Assembly: GCA_028279405.1 (NCBI GenBank)
Contig: JANQNU010000087.1
Span: forward strand, 205,040-269,039
DNA from: Phycisphaerae bacterium
GTDB taxonomy: Bacteria > Planctomycetota > Phycisphaerae > UBA1845 > Fen-1342
Reading direction: 5' to 3'
DNA: 64,000 nt
In this document: one piece after another, positions 55,276 to 63,921 of the stretch
Layout: every line of letters starts with the position of its first letter
Position numbering within the stretch: the stretch's first letter is position 1
Notes under the pieces: model-generated
Databases searched by the model: none
What the model was told of the DNA's origin: nothing
The model's input: only the letters and a program-made list of their open reading frames with translations
Made by a program: the position numbers and the translations under genes

Positions 55276-55724
55276 GTCAGCGCTCCTGATTCATTCGCTC
55301 GACGGCGTTTTTAGATGGTCACCCGTCGCTGATCGTTGGGGCGTGTTTCATCAGAGCGGCCGGTCTCGTCGGCGTCGAGAGGTCGGCGTACGGTCTACGA
55401 ATTGGGACAAATAAAAGTCATTCATTTCGGTGGCAGTGACGGCGGTGGAGAGGTGAGAAGGTGACTGGCCAGGGGGCTTGAATCGATCCTGGGCGGGCAA
55501 TTGTCAAAATGGGTAGTCAAATTCTGTAAAATTAGACCAGTTTGGGGTATTTTTGCCTGGGAACGGAAAATGTTTAGCGTTTTCTTCATTTCCGGGTTAC
55601 AATGAGCCCGCAATTCGTGCAGGTTGTTTTACGAATGCGTCGAGCGAGTGAAGATAGATAGCACCTCCGACCGCACTCGCTCGACGTGTTGATGTTCGTG
55701 GAGCATAGAAGAGAGGACGACGCA
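55276..55724. other. Divergent intergenic region, A/T-rich near 55500-55610
   Basis: No gene is supported. From 55490 to 55610 the sequence is clearly A/T-richer than the surroundings. It contains a 15-bp sequence (55560-55574) also found upstream of the gene at 57465, and TACAAT near 55601-55606, a possible -10 box for the prepilin-like gene. The minus strand must hold the promoter of the GNAT/aminotransferase gene. Confidence 0.5.
55560..55574 (+). repeat. 15-bp shared upstream sequence, copy 1 (second at 57270-57284)
   Basis: GGAACGGAAAATGTT, matching 14 of 15 positions at 57270-57284. Both are about 150-195 bp upstream of a secreted-protein gene in an A/T-rich leader. The flanks also share ATGGGTA. 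A common regulatory element is possible. Confidence 0.4.
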
Positions 55725-56693
55725 ATGAACGTGTCTTCGCTGCATCGTGGGCCGCACCGTGGCGCCGGCTTTACGCTCATCGAGTTACTGGTCGTGGTTG
55801 CGATCATTGCGCTGCTGATCGCGATCCTGCTGCCTAGCTTGGGGCAGGCGCGGGAGCAGGCCAGGCGTGCGAAATGTGGGGCCAACCTTCATGGACTGGG
55901 TTTGGCCGAGGAGCTGTGTGGCACGGAGAACAACGGATATCGTCCAGGTAAGGACGACGGTGGTGCCATCGCGCTGGCGGGAGTGATGGCGACGTGGATC
56001 GATGTGTTGGTTGAGACAAAGTATTGTACGAACCCGGACATCCGGTTTTGTCCGACAGATAAGCGGCCCGATCTGCCTATGGAGTTGCGCGGGATCTCAT
56101 GGAACTTCAGGTTCGCGGACCAGTTCGGTGTCAACGAGCCGCTAAAGCCGGGCGTGCGTACGAGTTACGCGCAGAACTCGATTATCGAATATGGTTGGCC
56201 ACAAGACCGCTACAAGGACCCGGCGCGGCAGGCGCAGATCGCAGACGGGTGGTGGACTTGGTTTGGGAGTATGAGTGCCACGTGGCTAGCCTCAACTGCG
56301 ATGGGGCGCACATCGCCGACGCTTCCGTCGGATCTAAGTGCGGAATGGCAATCGACCATGATTGGCTGGCGGCACCTGAACAACGGTGCGGCGCAGATTG
56401 GTTTTATGGATGGTCACGTTCAGTTGGTGCGCTGGATTCGGCCCACGGACTTTCGGCAGTTCCGCAGGCCTCATGTAGACACAATGAACTATTTCACCTG
56501 GTTGCCGGGGGAGCGCTCGGTTCGACTGGATGGCGATCAGTATGAGGGTCAAGTGGAGGAGTGGTTCGAGCAACGGTCCCCGCGCCATAGTTTCACGCCG
56601 CCGAAGAATTATCCAAACGAGTTGAGCGCGAACTGGCGTACGCAGAACCGGGCATGGACGGAAATCCCCGACTTGGAGCCGGATCGTCGATGA
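55725..56693 (+). CDS. Prepilin-type N-terminal protein, 322 aa
   Basis: The leader is [30 protein letters not shown], cleaved before Phe. The body contains [18 protein letters not shown] and ends with a planctomycete H-X9-DG head ([21 protein letters not shown]). Paired Cys-type residues ([13 protein letters not shown]) could form a disulfide. ATG 55725 is preferred to ATG 55686, whose extra residues do not resemble a leader. The stop overlaps the next start (ATGA at 56690-56693). Confidence 0.86.
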   Translation: MNVSSLHRGPHRGAGFTLIELLVVVAIIALLIAILLPSLGQAREQARRAKCGANLHGLGLAEELCGTENNGYRPGKDDGGAIALAGVMATWIDVLVETKYCTNPDIRFCPTDKRPDLPMELRGISWNFRFADQFGVNEPLKPGVRTSYAQNSIIEYGWPQDRYKDPARQAQIADGWWTWFGSMSATWLASTAMGRTSPTLPSDLSAEWQSTMIGWRHLNNGAAQIGFMDGHVQLVRWIRPTDFRQFRRPHVDTMNYFTWLPGERSVRLDGDQYEGQVEEWFEQRSPRHSFTPPKNYPNELSANWRTQNRAWTEIPDLEPDRR

Positions 56694-57085
56694 CGAATCG
56701 CTGGGTCAATCTCGTCGTGCTCGCCGGTTCGCTGGCGGCGTTTTCAGCGTGCGGCGGTGGCTCGGAAGGTGTGAAGCTTCCGAGCAAGTTCGATACGGAC
56801 GCTGTTTGTCTGGCGTGTCAGGAAGAAGTCCAAGTAAATGTAAGAGCCCGGGAACTGCCGCCATACACGTGTCCAAGTTGCAGCGAGGACGCGGTTCATC
56901 TATGGCTGTATTGTCTTGCCTGTAAGACACGTTGTGTCGCGCAGGCGCTTCCGCCCAATCGCGATCGCGGCATGTTGCCCCCGGCAAAATGCCCCCGCTG
57001 CCAGGGTGGACTCGAGGCTTGGTTCAATGTCCCGGACATGCAGCCGGAGCGAACGGCCGAGTTGCCGGCATGGCCGCCGAGTTAA
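56690..57085 (+). CDS. Cys-rich putative lipoprotein, 131 aa
   Basis: ATG 56690 overlaps the prepilin-like stop. A hydrophobic leader ([17 protein letters not shown]) ends in a lipobox-like FSAC, so the mature N-terminal Cys would be lipid-modified. Four pairs of CxxC (CLACQE, CPSCSED, CLACKT, CPRCQGG) could bind zinc. No family is recognised. The overlap with the prepilin-like gene suggests a partner at the cell surface. Confidence 0.7.
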   Translation: MTNRWVNLVVLAGSLAAFSACGGGSEGVKLPSKFDTDAVCLACQEEVQVNVRARELPPYTCPSCSEDAVHLWLYCLACKTRCVAQALPPNRDRGMLPPAKCPRCQGGLEAWFNVPDMQPERTAELPAWPPS

Positions 57086-57464
57086 GAGCGGCCGATCGGG
57101 CCCGAGGCCGGCTCGTCGGTGCCACGTGTTTCTAGGCGGCCCGGTTCGAGGTCAGGCTCAGTCAATGGCGACATGCGGGTCGAATAGTCGAAAACTCCGA
57201 TCGCCGCGGACGGTAAATTAGGAATGCAAAACAGCGGTAATTGGTGACAGTATGGGTAATATTGTTCTCGGAACGAAAAATGTTGTGGAGTTGAGGTTTC
57301 GTTTTGGTTAATATGGCGTCTGTCGGGTCAATTCTGGGTTCGTGTGAGGCGGAAGGAGCACATCAGCACGAACACGTTCTGTTGAAGCACGGATGCGTCG
57401 AGTACGCAGGCAACGTGTCGCAACGACTGAAATCTTTGTGCATCGGTATTAAGGGAGAGTGGAA
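57086..57464. other. Intergenic leader upstream of the dockerin-tailed propeller gene
   Basis: No gene is supported. The stretch 57200-57330 is A/T-rich and contains the second copy of the shared 15-bp sequence (57270-57284). TTAATAT near 57306 is a weak -10 candidate. Confidence 0.45.
57270..57284 (+). repeat. 15-bp shared upstream sequence, copy 2
   Basis: GGAACGAAAAATGTT, one mismatch from the copy at 55560-55574. It lies about 180 bp before the ATG at 57465, close to the same distance as copy 1 from its own gene. Confidence 0.4.
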
Positions 57465-59804
57465 ATGAGGAAGTTCGTTCTGCTAACGGTGGCGTGTGCG
57501 GCGAGCACCGCATTCGCCGACAATGTCATGGCACCCTGGGGTGCCGTGAACGGTGACATCCAAGGGCGGTCGCGCAGCGCCACCATCCCCACCAACATCG
57601 TCGACAACGGCTTCGTTGAGGCCTGGAGCGCCGACCTCGGCGCGCTCGGCCTGAACCGGCCGGCCGGTCTCAGTTCGTTTGTCTACGATGCCGCCGGCAA
57701 CATCTACATCCGCACGTCGACGCCGTCCAACACGCTGGCCAAGTTCGACACGGACGGCAACCTGCTGTGGACCGCGAACGACGGCGCCGACAATCAGATC
57801 AGCTTCGGACCCGGGTTTACATGCACCTCTCCGATCGTCGGGGACGGCGACTTCGCGTACGTCATGGGTGAAGGCGATGGGGCACCGGCCGAGATCGCTG
57901 CGGTCCGCAAAGATACCGGCCTGGTGGTCTGGGTTTCGGCGTTGGATGATCCCGCGGCGTCGTGCAACAACCCGACGCCAGTGCTATACGAAAGCAAGCT
58001 CTACGTTCTCGGTGGTTTGAATGGCGGCGCGCACACGTTCTATCAGATCGATTCCGCCACCGGAAACATCGACTGGTCGAGCAGCGTCGCGATCACGCTT
58101 TCCGATGACGGAAACCTGACCATGGCGCCAGATCTGTTCGGCGCGGGAATCCACGGCGTGTTCTGCAACTTCGATAGCGGGGCGGGTGACGACGGCGTCG
58201 GCGAGGTGTATTGCATTCGCGCCGACACCAACACTGACACCGCGACGCTCGAATGGTCCGCGGACGGCGGCAAGATTGCTCGTAGCCACGTCATCTACAA
58301 CCCCGACGCGCCCAACTCCGCCGGCGCCGGTCGGATCTATACCCATACCTGGGCCGACTACGGTGCGTCCTTCTACGCCTACAACCCGATCACCGGCGCT
58401 CCCGAAGGAACGGCGACCTCCAATCTCGGTCAGGGCTTCTATGATGTCGGTTGCCTCGGGTTCAACAACACGGACATCTTTGTTGGTGCGGCCGGCGGAC
58501 TCGTCGGAAAGTACACCGACAATGGTGACGGCACGATCTCGTTTGTAACGTTCGCGTTCGGCGAAACCTGGTGGGGTGAGTTCCGTCTTCATGGCCAACT
58601 GCTCAACCGTGACAACGGCGACATGCTGCTCGTCGCCGGCACGCGATCCAGTCCGATCGATCAGGAGCCGGTCGGCGAGGAACTGGCCGCCCGCGCCGTT
58701 TCGCTCGACGTCAGCAACGCGGTCATCGCCGAGGACGGTCCGATCTGGATCGACAACCTCACCGTCATGGAAGGGCCGGACACTAACAACCTCACGACGA
58801 TCTTCAGTGAGAACTTCGAAGGCATGACGCTCGGGGACCTCACCGGACAGAATGGTTGGGAAGAGGATAACGAGCCGGCCGATTCGCTCGATCCGCGCTA
58901 CCCGGGTGCCCCACAGGTCGTGCTCGATCCTGAGGATCCGGACAACCAGGTCATGCGGCTCGACGCCCTGGGCAACGGCGGCGACCCGAACTGGAACGGC
59001 GCGTTCCACGACTTCCCCGACAGCACTGCCGATACGGTGGTCATCCAGTGGAGCCAGTTCCGCGAGACGCTGCAGGACAACGTCTGGCCCTACTTCGGCG
59101 GTGGCATCAACAACTTCGACGAAGGTTGGACGCTCGAGTGGGACGCCACCCTGGCGATCTTCCCCTATCACTTCGCCAACCCGACCGGCAACGAGGCCCT
59201 CGCACTCGACACCGGTTTGTGGCAACGGGTCACGATCACCTACGAGTTCATCAACGACCTCGACCCGTCCTTCCGGCTGGTAACGGTAACCGTGGCGGAC
59301 AGCAACGGTTCCGTCACCGGCTTCCCGGCGCTGCAGACCGACGGGTTTAACGCGACCGATGCAATTCGAGGTTGGGGAGTGCAGTACGAAGGCACGCCGC
59401 CGGTCGGCGTCGAGTTCTCCAACCCGGCCGTCTCCGAGTACGACTCCGGCGAGTTGGATCCCAACTTCAACCTTCGTGGCGGCGTCATGGCCGGCCCGGA
59501 CGGCAAGGTGTATTACGCCCGCGTCGGTAACAACACGCTGTACGCGCTCGGCGCCGACGGTCCGCCGTGCGGCGACTGCGCGGACTCGAACTGTGATGGA
59601 AGCGTCACCGTGGGTGACATCAACTTCTTCGTGGCGGCCGTCACCGGCGGCGAGGCGGCCTGGAACGCGTTGTTCCCGGGCGGCTCCGCTCCGTGCGACT
59701 ACCTCTGTGCCAACGACACCAACGCCAGCGGCGACGTTTCCGTCGGCGACATCAATGACTTCGTGACGGCGGTGACCAGCGGCTCGCCTTGCGCGCCGGA
59801 ATGA
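57465..59804 (+). CDS. Large secreted protein with PQQ-like propeller, LamG-like part and dockerin-like tail, 779 aa
   Basis: A signal peptide (FVLLTVACAASTAFA) is followed by a PQQ-type beta-propeller (about 40-430; LLWTANDGADNQI, VYCIRADTNTDTATLEWSADG, YAYNPITGAPEG), a concanavalin/LamG-like domain (about 445-655; FSENFEGMTLGDL, QVMRLDALGNGG, WQRVTITYEF), and two Ca-binding-like repeats at the end (DSNCDGSVTVGDINFFVAAV and NDTNASGDVSVGDINDFVTAV). Cys pairs flank these repeats. ATG 57465 has AAGGGAG at 7 nt; GTG 57459 is an alternative. It is likely an exported surface or sorted protein; no enzyme motif is seen. Confidence 0.87.
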   Translation: MRKFVLLTVACAASTAFADNVMAPWGAVNGDIQGRSRSATIPTNIVDNGFVEAWSADLGALGLNRPAGLSSFVYDAAGNIYIRTSTPSNTLAKFDTDGNLLWTANDGADNQISFGPGFTCTSPIVGDGDFAYVMGEGDGAPAEIAAVRKDTGLVVWVSALDDPAASCNNPTPVLYESKLYVLGGLNGGAHTFYQIDSATGNIDWSSSVAITLSDDGNLTMAPDLFGAGIHGVFCNFDSGAGDDGVGEVYCIRADTNTDTATLEWSADGGKIARSHVIYNPDAPNSAGAGRIYTHTWADYGASFYAYNPITGAPEGTATSNLGQGFYDVGCLGFNNTDIFVGAAGGLVGKYTDNGDGTISFVTFAFGETWWGEFRLHGQLLNRDNGDMLLVAGTRSSPIDQEPVGEELAARAVSLDVSNAVIAEDGPIWIDNLTVMEGPDTNNLTTIFSENFEGMTLGDLTGQNGWEEDNEPADSLDPRYPGAPQVVLDPEDPDNQVMRLDALGNGGDPNWNGAFHDFPDSTADTVVIQWSQFRETLQDNVWPYFGGGINNFDEGWTLEWDATLAIFPYHFANPTGNEALALDTGLWQRVTITYEFINDLDPSFRLVTVTVADSNGSVTGFPALQTDGFNATDAIRGWGVQYEGTPPVGVEFSNPAVSEYDSGELDPNFNLRGGVMAGPDGKVYYARVGNNTLYALGADGPPCGDCADSNCDGSVTVGDINFFVAAVTGGEAAWNALFPGGSAPCDYLCANDTNASGDVSVGDINDFVTAVTSGSPCAPE

Positions 59805-59862
59805 TCTGCTGACAGCGTGCCCGAGCGGTACGTTGGAGACAAACCTCTCCTCGAACGACAGG

Positions 59863-59894
59863 CCTCCCGTGTTCGCACGGGAGGTTCTTTTTTT
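59863..59894 (+). terminator. Rho-independent terminator of the propeller gene
   Basis: CCTCCCGTG-TTCG-CACGGGAGG followed by TTCTTTTTTT: a perfect 9-bp stem with a stable UUCG loop, about 60 nt after the stop. The clearest terminator in the window. Confidence 0.9.
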
Positions 59895-59979
59895 CCCGCA
59901 ACTTCGCCGTTGGCGGGGCGCCGCTCGGTTGCCATCGCCACGGCCGGAACGAGCTGGGGTGGTGATTCAGAAATCGTCG

Positions 59980-60957
59980 CTACGAGCGATCGGGAGGGTC
60001 TTTGCGTGCGGTCGTCTGGTCGCACCCCGAGTCCTTGGGGAGGATCAGCGCGAGGCTGTGGGCCAGCAGGTTGCACGCATCGTCAACGGGTTCGAGCATG
60101 TCGGCGACCTGTCGAACGCGTGCTCTTGGTACGCGCCAGCTTGGGTGAAAGCAGGTCTTGCGTACAAAGGCGTCGCGCTCGGCCTGTGACACGTTGACCA
60201 CACCTGGGTGTGTCAGCAGCCCGAAGCTCAGTGAATCCGCCTGTTGCACGACGCGCACCAGTGCCTGCATCTCGGCGGACCAGGCCGACGTTTTTGAATC
60301 GTGGTAGACGTGATGGTCGCGGATCAGGGTCGCGACCTTATCGGGCAGGCGCCACTGTCGGCACGCGAGCCAGCCCAACTCCGCGTGGTCGTAGCCGCAG
60401 ATGCGCACTTCGGCTTCAACCAGCTCGCGCGGGGATTGGGGCCCGGCCTCGTCCACGGCGCCTAGTTCCGTCGGTGAGTCGCGGAACATGACGAACCGCC
60501 CGACGTCGTGGAGCAAGCCTGCGAGGTAGGCCTGCTCCGGTTCCACCTCCAGCTCCGGGTTCTGCATCGCGAGGAGTCTGGCGGCTACCGCCACCTGCAT
60601 CGCGTGCAGCCAGAGGTTCCGCTGACCGACGGTCTTGGGGACGAAGACGCTCATCACCGCCAGCGATGTCACCATTTCCGCCAACGGGCGTGCGCCTACC
60701 CGGCCGATCGCGCCGGCGAGGGTCGTGATCGGCGTCCGAGACCCCGACGCGGCGCTGTTCGCCAGGCGCAGCAGTCGCGTTGCGAGTGGCGGATCACGAC
60801 GCGCGAGATCCTCCATCTTCGCCGCGAAGCTTGGATCCTCTGGAGTCAATGTAAGTATCTGCGTCAGCACTGAGGGAAGGAGCGGTAGCTCGTCCAGCCG
60901 ACGTTCCAGCGATTCAAGCGTCCGCTTACGCTTTTCGTCGAGATCGGACATCACCAT
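59980..60957 (-). CDS. HDOD domain protein, 325 aa
   Basis: HDOD output domain of bacterial signalling proteins. The start of the domain is LDELPLLPSVLTQILTLTPED, followed by LARRDPPLATRLLRLANSA. The HD-type motif is AYLAGLLHDVGRFVMFRDS and the end reads DHHVYH. It contains no receiver domain, so it may be activated by partners. The start at MVM (60957/60951) is chosen; 66 residues upstream are His/Arg-rich and untranslated in character. The gene is in the same direction as 61020-62306, 62 bp downstream. Confidence 0.85.
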   Translation of the reverse strand: MVMSDLDEKRKRTLESLERRLDELPLLPSVLTQILTLTPEDPSFAAKMEDLARRDPPLATRLLRLANSAASGSRTPITTLAGAIGRVGARPLAEMVTSLAVMSVFVPKTVGQRNLWLHAMQVAVAARLLAMQNPELEVEPEQAYLAGLLHDVGRFVMFRDSPTELGAVDEAGPQSPRELVEAEVRICGYDHAELGWLACRQWRLPDKVATLIRDHHVYHDSKTSAWSAEMQALVRVVQQADSLSFGLLTHPGVVNVSQAERDAFVRKTCFHPSWRVPRARVRQVADMLEPVDDACNLLAHSLALILPKDSGCDQTTARKDPPDRS

Positions 60958-61019
60958 TATGATCGGTCTTGCGTGTGCGGTCGCACCTGAGCGGGGAGCA
61001 CCTGCGGCAGATTTTGCGC

Positions 61020-62306
61020 TCAGCGCAGCGTGCTGCTTTGCCCCGCGTTTGGCGGATGGAGCAGGGACGCAAAGGTCTCCATTGCCCACGGGCGGTGCTT
61101 CGCGTCGTCGAACTGGATCGAGATGATCGTCATGGTGTTCTCCCCGGCCATCCACCCCTGGAGCAGGTAGGCGGCGGTGTCCGGTGCGCCGGGTCGGATC
61201 GTTGCCCAGCCCGATAGGTGTTCCGTTGCGTGGTCGATCACCTCGGCGTCACGGAGGTCGGACTCCGCCTTGTCCGGCAACAGGTCCGTCGGGGCCGCAG
61301 GCCGACCGCCGATGCCACCCACGGAAATCGAACTGACCTGTACCGTGCGATTGTCATACCAGAACACGATCTGGCTGCCGTCGTCGCTCAACTCCGAGTA
61401 GAAGTAGCCGGGAAGCGCAATCGTCCAGCCGCCGGTCGTTGCGTGCCGCATGGCGCGCCGCGCATAGCCGATTCCTTCGGGCGCGGGGATGGGATAGTCT
61501 TCGGCGGGCGTCTGGAGGATTCGTCGCAGTTCCTCGATCTCGGCCTGCGGCAAGCGGATGTTGCCGTCTGCATGCCCGGCGCGTTCCAACGCGGCGATCG
61601 CGAGCGAGCAACGAGTACGCTCGCGCTCGTCGACCGGCGGTCGCCACGGAACCTCGGACCAGAGCAAGACACGACCCAGCCGATCGTAGTAGTGTGCGTC
61701 ACGCCGTGCATCCCACCAGATCGCGAACGTCGACGCCCAGGTCATCAATTCGTCCGGCGTGGCCGACGCGACCTGTTCCCACCAGGACCGGCCCATGACG
61801 CCGGTGGGCGCGACACAGAAGCCGGCATCGACCGGATGCGGCGTGTCGAGCGGCCAGTTGACGAGCAGATCGGTCGCGCCGGCTTCAGACAGTTCGATCA
61901 GGCGCCGGGCCATGTTGCCCAGGAAACAACCATACTCACGCTGCAACGTCGGGAGATCGTTCGGGGCGGGCTCCCAGTTCCACGTCATGCGACAACGAGC
62001 CCCGATCCGTTCGAGCAGTTCGACCACGAACACGTGGTATCCGGGACCGACGGAAGAAGTCTTTGCGCAGACGGTGACGCGCTCGCCGGGTTCCCAACCG
62101 AACTCGATCGGCTCGCTGCCCGGATGCAACCAGAGTAGCAGCACGCGATCCTCGGTCGACAGCGCGGCGTAGTCGCGCATGAGATCGTCATCGATCAGCT
62201 TCGGCAGTGCCGCCGAGATCTGCCGAAACAGCGTAACGCGATCGACTGGCCGACGGAGCAGTCCACGCTTCGGCAACGGTGCCGATCCACGCACTTCGAT
62301 ACCCAT
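61020..62306 (-). CDS. Hypothetical protein, 428 aa
   Basis: GGAGG lies 7 nt before ATG 62306, giving MGIEVRGSAPLP. The protein appears soluble, with no signal peptide or membrane helix, and many Trp and Asp (LLLWLHPGSEPIEFGWEPGE, WWEQVASATPDELMTW, RSISV-like SVGGIGGRPAAPTD). No family was recognised. It probably folds into two domains, with a Pro-rich hinge in the middle (near residue 250, EVPWRPPVDE). The next gene downstream encodes the HDOD protein, so a shared signalling role is possible. Confidence 0.7.
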   Translation of the reverse strand: MGIEVRGSAPLPKRGLLRRPVDRVTLFRQISAALPKLIDDDLMRDYAALSTEDRVLLLWLHPGSEPIEFGWEPGERVTVCAKTSSVGPGYHVFVVELLERIGARCRMTWNWEPAPNDLPTLQREYGCFLGNMARRLIELSEAGATDLLVNWPLDTPHPVDAGFCVAPTGVMGRSWWEQVASATPDELMTWASTFAIWWDARRDAHYYDRLGRVLLWSEVPWRPPVDERERTRCSLAIAALERAGHADGNIRLPQAEIEELRRILQTPAEDYPIPAPEGIGYARRAMRHATTGGWTIALPGYFYSELSDDGSQIVFWYDNRTVQVSSISVGGIGGRPAAPTDLLPDKAESDLRDAEVIDHATEHLSGWATIRPGAPDTAAYLLQGWMAGENTMTIISIQFDDAKHRPWAMETFASLLHPPNAGQSSTLR

Positions 62307-62587
62307 TGGACACCCTCCAGGTCCGGCGAGGACCACTGGCGACAATAAGACGAGCGCGTCGTCACGGCAAGAGGCGCTTTCAAACGGCCGGCTGGAGGCT
62401 TGATCTTTATGCGGACCCGGGGCAAGGTTGAGGGAATAACCAAACGCTGCGTCCGTAGTGTATCGGTAGAGCGGTCTCGATTCAGGCGTTGCGCAGTTGT
62501 CGGCAACCTACCGAGCAAGCCGGCCGCCGATTTCGCTTGGATCGTGCTTGCTCGCTGTGGCCGTTGACGGCCCGCCCGGAGTCGTGA

Positions 62588-63100
62588 ATGCCCGTCTCGG
62601 ATCGGGAGCGTGAATTGATCGAGCGGCTCGATGCCGTCGGACGTAGCGGATTTGCGTACGCGTGCCAGAAGCTGCGCAACCGCGAGGACGCCCTGGATGC
62701 CGTCCAGGCGGCCCTGACCTCCGTATGGCGTACCCGGCAACGACTGGACCCGCAGCGTGATCTCCGCGGCTGGTTTTTCCGGATCTTGCGGAACCGGTGC
62801 ATCGATGTCGTCCGTGACCGAGCGCGCGGCGCGCACCAGACGCTGGGCAGCGATCCCGTCACCCTGGACGATCCGGCGGACGGGTTGGCGCGCGACGAAT
62901 CGCGCGACCAACTGCGAGCGGCGCTCGCGACATTGACCGAAGAGCAGCGCGAGATCGTCCTGCTGCGCGACTATCACGGGCTCTCTTACGCCGAGATCGG
63001 ACGCGCGCTGAACATCCCGCCTGGCACGGTGATGTCCCGGCTGTCCCGGGCCCGCAGCGCATTACGCGAGCGCTTCCTCGCGCAGGAGGGCGCGTCATGA
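62588..63100 (+). CDS. ECF sigma factor (with anti-sigma), 170 aa
   Basis: Region 2: FAYACQKLRNREDALDAVQAAL, RLDPQRDLRGWFFRILRNRCIDVVRDR. Region 4: LTEEQREIVLLRDYHGLSYAEIG and LNIPPGTVMSRLSRARSALRER. A standard ECF sigma of the RpoE-like class. GGAG lies 6 nt before ATG 62588. It overlaps the anti-sigma gene (ATGA at 63097-63100), which it is paired with. Confidence 0.94.
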   Translation: MPVSDRERELIERLDAVGRSGFAYACQKLRNREDALDAVQAALTSVWRTRQRLDPQRDLRGWFFRILRNRCIDVVRDRARGAHQTLGSDPVTLDDPADGLARDESRDQLRAALATLTEEQREIVLLRDYHGLSYAEIGRALNIPPGTVMSRLSRARSALRERFLAQEGAS

Positions 63101-63534
63101 AAACCTGCGCGGCGATCCGAGAGTTGCTCAGTGCGTATTTGGACGGCGAGTTGCCTCAACAGGAAGCACAGCAAGTGAGCGTCCACCTGCGTCGATGTAC
63201 GGAGTGTCGTGAGATCATGGAGGACTTTCGACGGATGCAAGCACAGATTCGAGACCTGCCGCAGGCGGAGCCGGACAGGGAACAATGGGGCAACCTCATG
63301 AATCGAGCAACAATGCGCACCTCGCGCGGATTGGGCTGGATACTCGGCGTCGGCGGCGTCGCGCTGCTGGCCGGTTACGGACTCTACAGTTTCACGCGAG
63401 ATCCGTCGGTCGACACACTCGAGCGCATCGGCGTATGGGCGATGCTGGGCGGGGGCGTACTGTTGTTCGCAACCGTGCTCGTCGAGCGGCTTCGGGCCCA
63501 TCGCAGTGATCGTTACAAGGATATCGAGCAGTGA
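63097..63534 (+). CDS. Transmembrane anti-sigma factor with zf-HC2 domain, 145 aa
   Basis: The N-terminal zinc domain, LLSAYLDGELPQQEAQQ followed by VHLRRCTECRE, has the His-x3-Cys-x2-Cys of ZAS/zf-HC2 anti-sigma factors, which hold the ECF sigma in an inactive state. Two membrane helices follow (GLGWILGVGGVALLAGYGLY and RIGVWAMLGGGVLLFATVLV). Its position right after the ECF gene, with overlapping codons, confirms the pairing. The following YbjQ gene starts at its stop. Confidence 0.92.
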   Translation: MKTCAAIRELLSAYLDGELPQQEAQQVSVHLRRCTECREIMEDFRRMQAQIRDLPQAEPDREQWGNLMNRATMRTSRGLGWILGVGGVALLAGYGLYSFTRDPSVDTLERIGVWAMLGGGVLLFATVLVERLRAHRSDRYKDIEQ

Positions 63535-63863
63535 ATGACCTGATCATCGTTACCATGCCGACCATCCCCGGCTACCGCATCGTCGAGACCTACGGACTCG
63601 TTCGCGGCAACACGGTACGCGCCCGACACATCGGTCGCGACATTCTGGCACTACTCCGCAATCTCGTCGGCGGCGAAGTGCACGAGTATCGCAAGCTGAT
63701 GGCCGAGGCGCGCGAACAGGCGATCGATCAGATGTGCGACGAAGCGCGCTCGCTGGGCGGCAATGCCATCGTCAGTACATTCTCGACCACCGCCATGATC
63801 GGCCAAGGCATGGCCGAAATCCTCGTGTTCGGGACCGCCGTGCGCGCCGAGCCGGAAGGCTAG
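63531..63863 (+). CDS. YbjQ family protein, 110 aa
   Basis: YbjQ-type heavy-metal-binding domain: VTMPTIPGYRIVETYGLVRGNTVRAR, DILALLRNLVGGEVHEYRKL, EARSLGGNAIVSTFSTTAM. These proteins form oligomers of uncertain function. GTG 63531 overlaps the anti-sigma stop (GTGA), so this is the third gene of one operon. Its role with the sigma/anti-sigma pair is not known, and the association is worth noting. Confidence 0.88.
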   Translation: MNDLIIVTMPTIPGYRIVETYGLVRGNTVRARHIGRDILALLRNLVGGEVHEYRKLMAEAREQAIDQMCDEARSLGGNAIVSTFSTTAMIGQGMAEILVFGTAVRAEPEG

Positions 63864-63904
63864 ACAGACACCACCCAACGCGCATCGGTGATGCGACGAC
63901 CGCG

Positions 63905-63921
63905 GGGAGCAAGCTCCCTTT
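63905..63921 (+). terminator. Weak terminator-like hairpin after ybjQ
   Basis: GGGAG-CAAG-CTCCC followed by TTT, a 5-bp stem with a 4-nt loop, about 40 nt after the ybjQ stop. The T run is short. Confidence 0.35.
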
